Of a stretch of DNA of 64,000 nt, positions 61,465 to 64,000 are shown piece by piece (position 1 is the stretch's first letter; each line of letters starts with the position of its first letter). The notes beneath the pieces are model-generated. The model was given only the letters and a program-made list of their open reading frames with translations. It searched no databases and was not told the origin of the DNA. The translations under genes and the position numbers were made by a program. The DNA comes from Corallococcus soli (GTDB taxonomy: Bacteria; Myxococcota; Myxococcia; Myxococcales; Myxococcaceae), in contig NZ_JAAIYO010000003.1 in the NCBI RefSeq assembly GCF_014930455.1, positions 558,001 to 622,000 on the forward strand. Reading direction: 5' to 3'.

Positions 61465-64000
61465 ATGACCGCCGCGAAGCCCTTCACGCAGGGCATCCTC
61501 ATCTGCCCGACGACCCACATCGACTGGGATTGGATCTACACGTTCGACCAGTACTACGCCTCCAACAACCAGGCGCAGGGCTCCAGCAACGGTCGCGACA
61601 CGGTCCAGAACATCTTCAACGCCGCTGGCGCGCTCTTCGCGAAGAAGATCGGCTTCACGTTCTCCGTGACGGAGGTGGGCTACCTCCAGCGCTATGCGCG
61701 GGACAACCCGGCGGGCATCGCGGCCTTCGCCGCGGCAGGGGATGCCTTCTGCCTGATGGGCGGCGGCATCACCTCTCCGGACAACCTCGTCTGCAACGGC
61801 GAGCTCTTCATCCGCAACTATCTGGTGGGGCGGACGTGGGCGAAGGCGGTCGGGCTGTCAGGGAACCTGTATGACTCCGCGTGGCTGCCGGACGACTTCG
61901 GACATGATCCACAGCTCCCGGTGGTGCTGAACGCCATGGGCCTCACCACGGCCGGGCTCTCCCGGGTGCCAGGGTCTCCGCAGGGCTCCCCCTGTGCCGC
62001 GCCCATTGATCCGCCGGGCCCCTCCATCGCGGCGCAGCTCAACGCCAGCGGCCTCGTCTTCCAATGGCAGGCGGGAGATGGCTCGAACATCACCGCGCTC
62101 TACATGCCCGACACCTACGGCACGGTGGGCTACCTGAGCCTTTCAGGTGCCGCCAGCAATGCCCAGACGGTGAACAGCTTCGTGCAGACCTACAAGACGG
62201 GCTGGCCGAACAACCTCCGCTTCATCCCGGTGGGGGTCGACTTCGCCACGCCCTCCATCACGACCTTGTCGGGACAGCCGCTCAACTGGGTGGACGTGAC
62301 GAACAGCTACAACAGCACCTACGGCAACGACAACGGTGTCCCGGGGACGACGGGGACCTGGAAGACATACATGGAAGCCGTGCTCCAGGCGGGTGGCACG
62401 CTCCCCGTGAATGCGCCGCTCAACGCGCAGAACTACTGGACGGGCTACTTCGCCAGCCGCCCCGCGCTGAAGACGAACCAGTACGCGGCGGCGCGCGCGC
62501 TGATGTCCGCGGAGTTCATCAGCGCGCTCCTCCGCACGAGCGGCGCCTATGCGTCCTCCGCCCTGGATGCCCTCGACGCCTCCATCTGGAACGGCTGGGA
62601 GGTGCTCGCCCCCAGCTCGCATCACGACTTCGTGACGGGGACCTCCCCGGACTCCACCTACTACGGCGAACAGTTGCCGCTCAGCCAGCAGGGCAGGGCG
62701 GTGGCCACGGCCACCTTGAGCCAGGCGATGGAGCTGCTGGCGCAAGGGATTGCCGCGACCCAGGACGAGGGGTTCCCCGTCGTCGTCTGCAACACGCTCG
62801 GCTTCGAGCGGGTCCAGGGTCGGCTGGCGGAGGTGGCCTTCCCGGCGGGAGATGACCGCGCGAGCCTCGTGCGGAGCGCGAGGACGAGCCGGGGCACCGT
62901 GCCCATCCAGCGGTCCGCGGAAGGGAACATCCTGGTGATGACCGCCCCTCCGAGCGCGGGCTACGAGACGGTCTACCTCTCCACCCTGCCCATCCCCGGC
63001 CCCATCGTCCCCCCGCCCCAACCCATCGGGGACACGGTGACGCTCTCGAACGAGCTGATCAGCGCGACCCTCTCCCAGGCGAACGGGTGGGGCATCAGCC
63101 AGTTCTCATACAAGGTGGATGGTCAGACACACAGCCTGTTCCCGAACGGAGCCATTGGCAACCAGCTCCGGTTCTACGACGACACCGGCAACATCTATCA
63201 GTTTGGCAATGAGCCGATCAGTTGCTCGGGCACGCATCCCAACTATGGAGTGTTCAGCCAGAGTACCTCGGCGAACTTCGTGGGGGGCGAGGCCCGGTGG
63301 CTGGAGCAGGGGCCCCTGCGCTCCCGCTTGCAGGCGGTGGTGACGGAGCAGCACAGCGGCCACACCTTCACGCTCGAATACTCGCTGGTGGCGGGAGAGC
63401 GGTTCCTCCGGATGCGGCTGACGGGGGCCTCGCCCTCCAACATGTCGGTCGTGGTGGCGTTCCCCATGGTGAGCGCCAGCGGCGCCACACCCCAGGCGCT
63501 CAGCCATGGCACGCCCCATCTCCAGCAGGACGTCCTGCCGGTGCCGAACTGGCCGGGGACGACCTTCGTCGCCACCCATGACTATGTGATTCCCTGCCTC
63601 CAGCAGGCGAGCCAGCCGATGGGCGGCATCTACCACCACGGCATCCCGGCCTGGACGCTGGACAGCGAGGGCGTCCTGCTTGGCGTCGTGCTGCGCAACA
63701 CGCCCGCTGGTGGACGGGGCGCGTCGGGCAGCGACTCCGGCACCCATCTCCAGGAGTACGTGCTGGCGCCCCCGGTGTACGTCGGGGGCAGTCCCCAGAT
63801 CGTCACGCCCTTGAAGGACGCCCTGTCGGTCACGACACGGCTGGAGGCGCGGCTCATCACGGGAAGGGAGGCGCAGGGCGCCGCGTTGGCGGAGACGGCC
63901 TCGCTGGGCCGGGTGACGGCGACGAACGCCGGGACGCCCGTGGAACAGCAGGACGTGATGATCCGCGTGGCGCGGGTGCAGGCGCCGGGCGCCCAAGGGG
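61465..64000 (+). CDS. GH38 alpha-mannosidase (3' end outside window)
   Basis: 845 residues are visible and the frame is still open at base 64000. The catalytic domain has the metal site CPTTHIDWDWIYTF (His and Asp), the nucleophile motif AWLPDDFGHDPQLP, NYWTGYFASRPALK and SSHHDFVTGTSPDS, all GH38 features. The C-terminal region (from about 490) has the beta-sandwich segments (VVVCNTLGFERVQG, TVTLSNELISATLS, FTLEYSLVAGERFLRMRL). There is no signal peptide, so it may act in the cytosol or leave by another route. GGGAGGA lies 8 bases before the ATG. Substrate is probably alpha-mannosides. Confidence 0.92.
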   Translation, partial: MTAAKPFTQGILICPTTHIDWDWIYTFDQYYASNNQAQGSSNGRDTVQNIFNAAGALFAKKIGFTFSVTEVGYLQRYARDNPAGIAAFAAAGDAFCLMGGGITSPDNLVCNGELFIRNYLVGRTWAKAVGLSGNLYDSAWLPDDFGHDPQLPVVLNAMGLTTAGLSRVPGSPQGSPCAAPIDPPGPSIAAQLNASGLVFQWQAGDGSNITALYMPDTYGTVGYLSLSGAASNAQTVNSFVQTYKTGWPNNLRFIPVGVDFATPSITTLSGQPLNWVDVTNSYNSTYGNDNGVPGTTGTWKTYMEAVLQAGGTLPVNAPLNAQNYWTGYFASRPALKTNQYAAARALMSAEFISALLRTSGAYASSALDALDASIWNGWEVLAPSSHHDFVTGTSPDSTYYGEQLPLSQQGRAVATATLSQAMELLAQGIAATQDEGFPVVVCNTLGFERVQGRLAEVAFPAGDDRASLVRSARTSRGTVPIQRSAEGNILVMTAPPSAGYETVYLSTLPIPGPIVPPPQPIGDTVTLSNELISATLSQANGWGISQFSYKVDGQTHSLFPNGAIGNQLRFYDDTGNIYQFGNEPISCSGTHPNYGVFSQSTSANFVGGEARWLEQGPLRSRLQAVVTEQHSGHTFTLEYSLVAGERFLRMRLTGASPSNMSVVVAFPMVSASGATPQALSHGTPHLQQDVLPVPNWPGTTFVATHDYVIPCLQQASQPMGGIYHHGIPAWTLDSEGVLLGVVLRNTPAGGRGASGSDSGTHLQEYVLAPPVYVGGSPQIVTPLKDALSVTTRLEARLITGREAQGAALAETASLGRVTATNAGTPVEQQDVMIRVARVQAPGAQG

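Overview
The window is high-GC DNA from a myxobacterium of the Myxococcus/Corallococcus type. The main evidence is a complete Frz chemosensory locus (frzZ, then frzA-frzB-frzCD-frzE-frzG-frzF) with frzS and an ECF sigma/anti-sigma pair just upstream, a gene set known from gliding Myxococcaceae. Other support comes from the many short Asp/Gly/Ala-rich lipoproteins, near-uniform strong third-position GC, and GTG/TTG starts. The genus is an inference (Corallococcus-like would fit). I see no rRNA, tRNA, CRISPR, insertion sequence or phage gene, so this reads as ordinary chromosome with dense coding.

Layout. 1-9 kb: a truncated cyclase/ATPase, a lipoprotein, a PARG-like ADP-ribose hydrolase, an orphan PAS histidine kinase, a secreted unknown, a GNAT, and a divergent SDR/HxlR pair with two operator-like palindromes. 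9-15.7 kb: a two-part DUF692 (MNIO) protein, uridine kinase, a MetX-like hydrolase lacking the nucleophile serine, and a PQQ-type propeller protein. 15.8-22.6 kb: a probable operon of a HARE-HTH/inactive Mrr-like protein, two lipoproteins, birA, coaX and a HEAT-like protein. 22.7-26.2 kb (minus strand): ECF sigma (rpoE1-like), its zinc anti-sigma factor, then frzS with its own predicted promoter. 26.5-29.9 kb: ald, a radical SAM protein and a TPR lipoprotein. 29.9-38.2 kb: the frz locus.

38.2-49.2 kb: a PHA-system protein, class II photolyase, membrane and outer-membrane proteins, a DUF1015-like protein with a methyltransferase, an ABC exporter with a companion protein, and hemB. 49.2-52.6 kb: DUF4177, RDD and a 747-residue tandem D-Ala-D-Ala-ligase-like ATP-grasp protein in one tight unit. 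52.7-56.7 kb: a carotenoid oxygenase divergent from a TetR regulator with two tandem operator-like sites, an S58 peptidase and a 41-residue basic protein. 56.9-64 kb: an AI-2E-type permease, a beta-barrel protein, a CotH-type lipoprotein, DUF2277 and a GH38 alpha-mannosidase cut by the window end.

How the parts work together. The frz products form the pathway that sets cell-reversal frequency: cytoplasmic receptor FrzCD, couplers FrzA/FrzB, kinase FrzE, output FrzZ, and methylation by FrzF/FrzG. FrzS is the polar social-motility protein. Residue positions match the published Myxococcus xanthus phosphorylation sites as I recall them (FrzZ D52 and D220, FrzE H49). The most unusual items are the inactive Mrr-like HARE-HTH protein, the serine-less MetX homologue, the extended DUF692 protein, the tandem ATP-grasp cluster, and a recurring TTGACC promoter placed 7-8 bases before start codons that lack a Shine-Dalgarno sequence.
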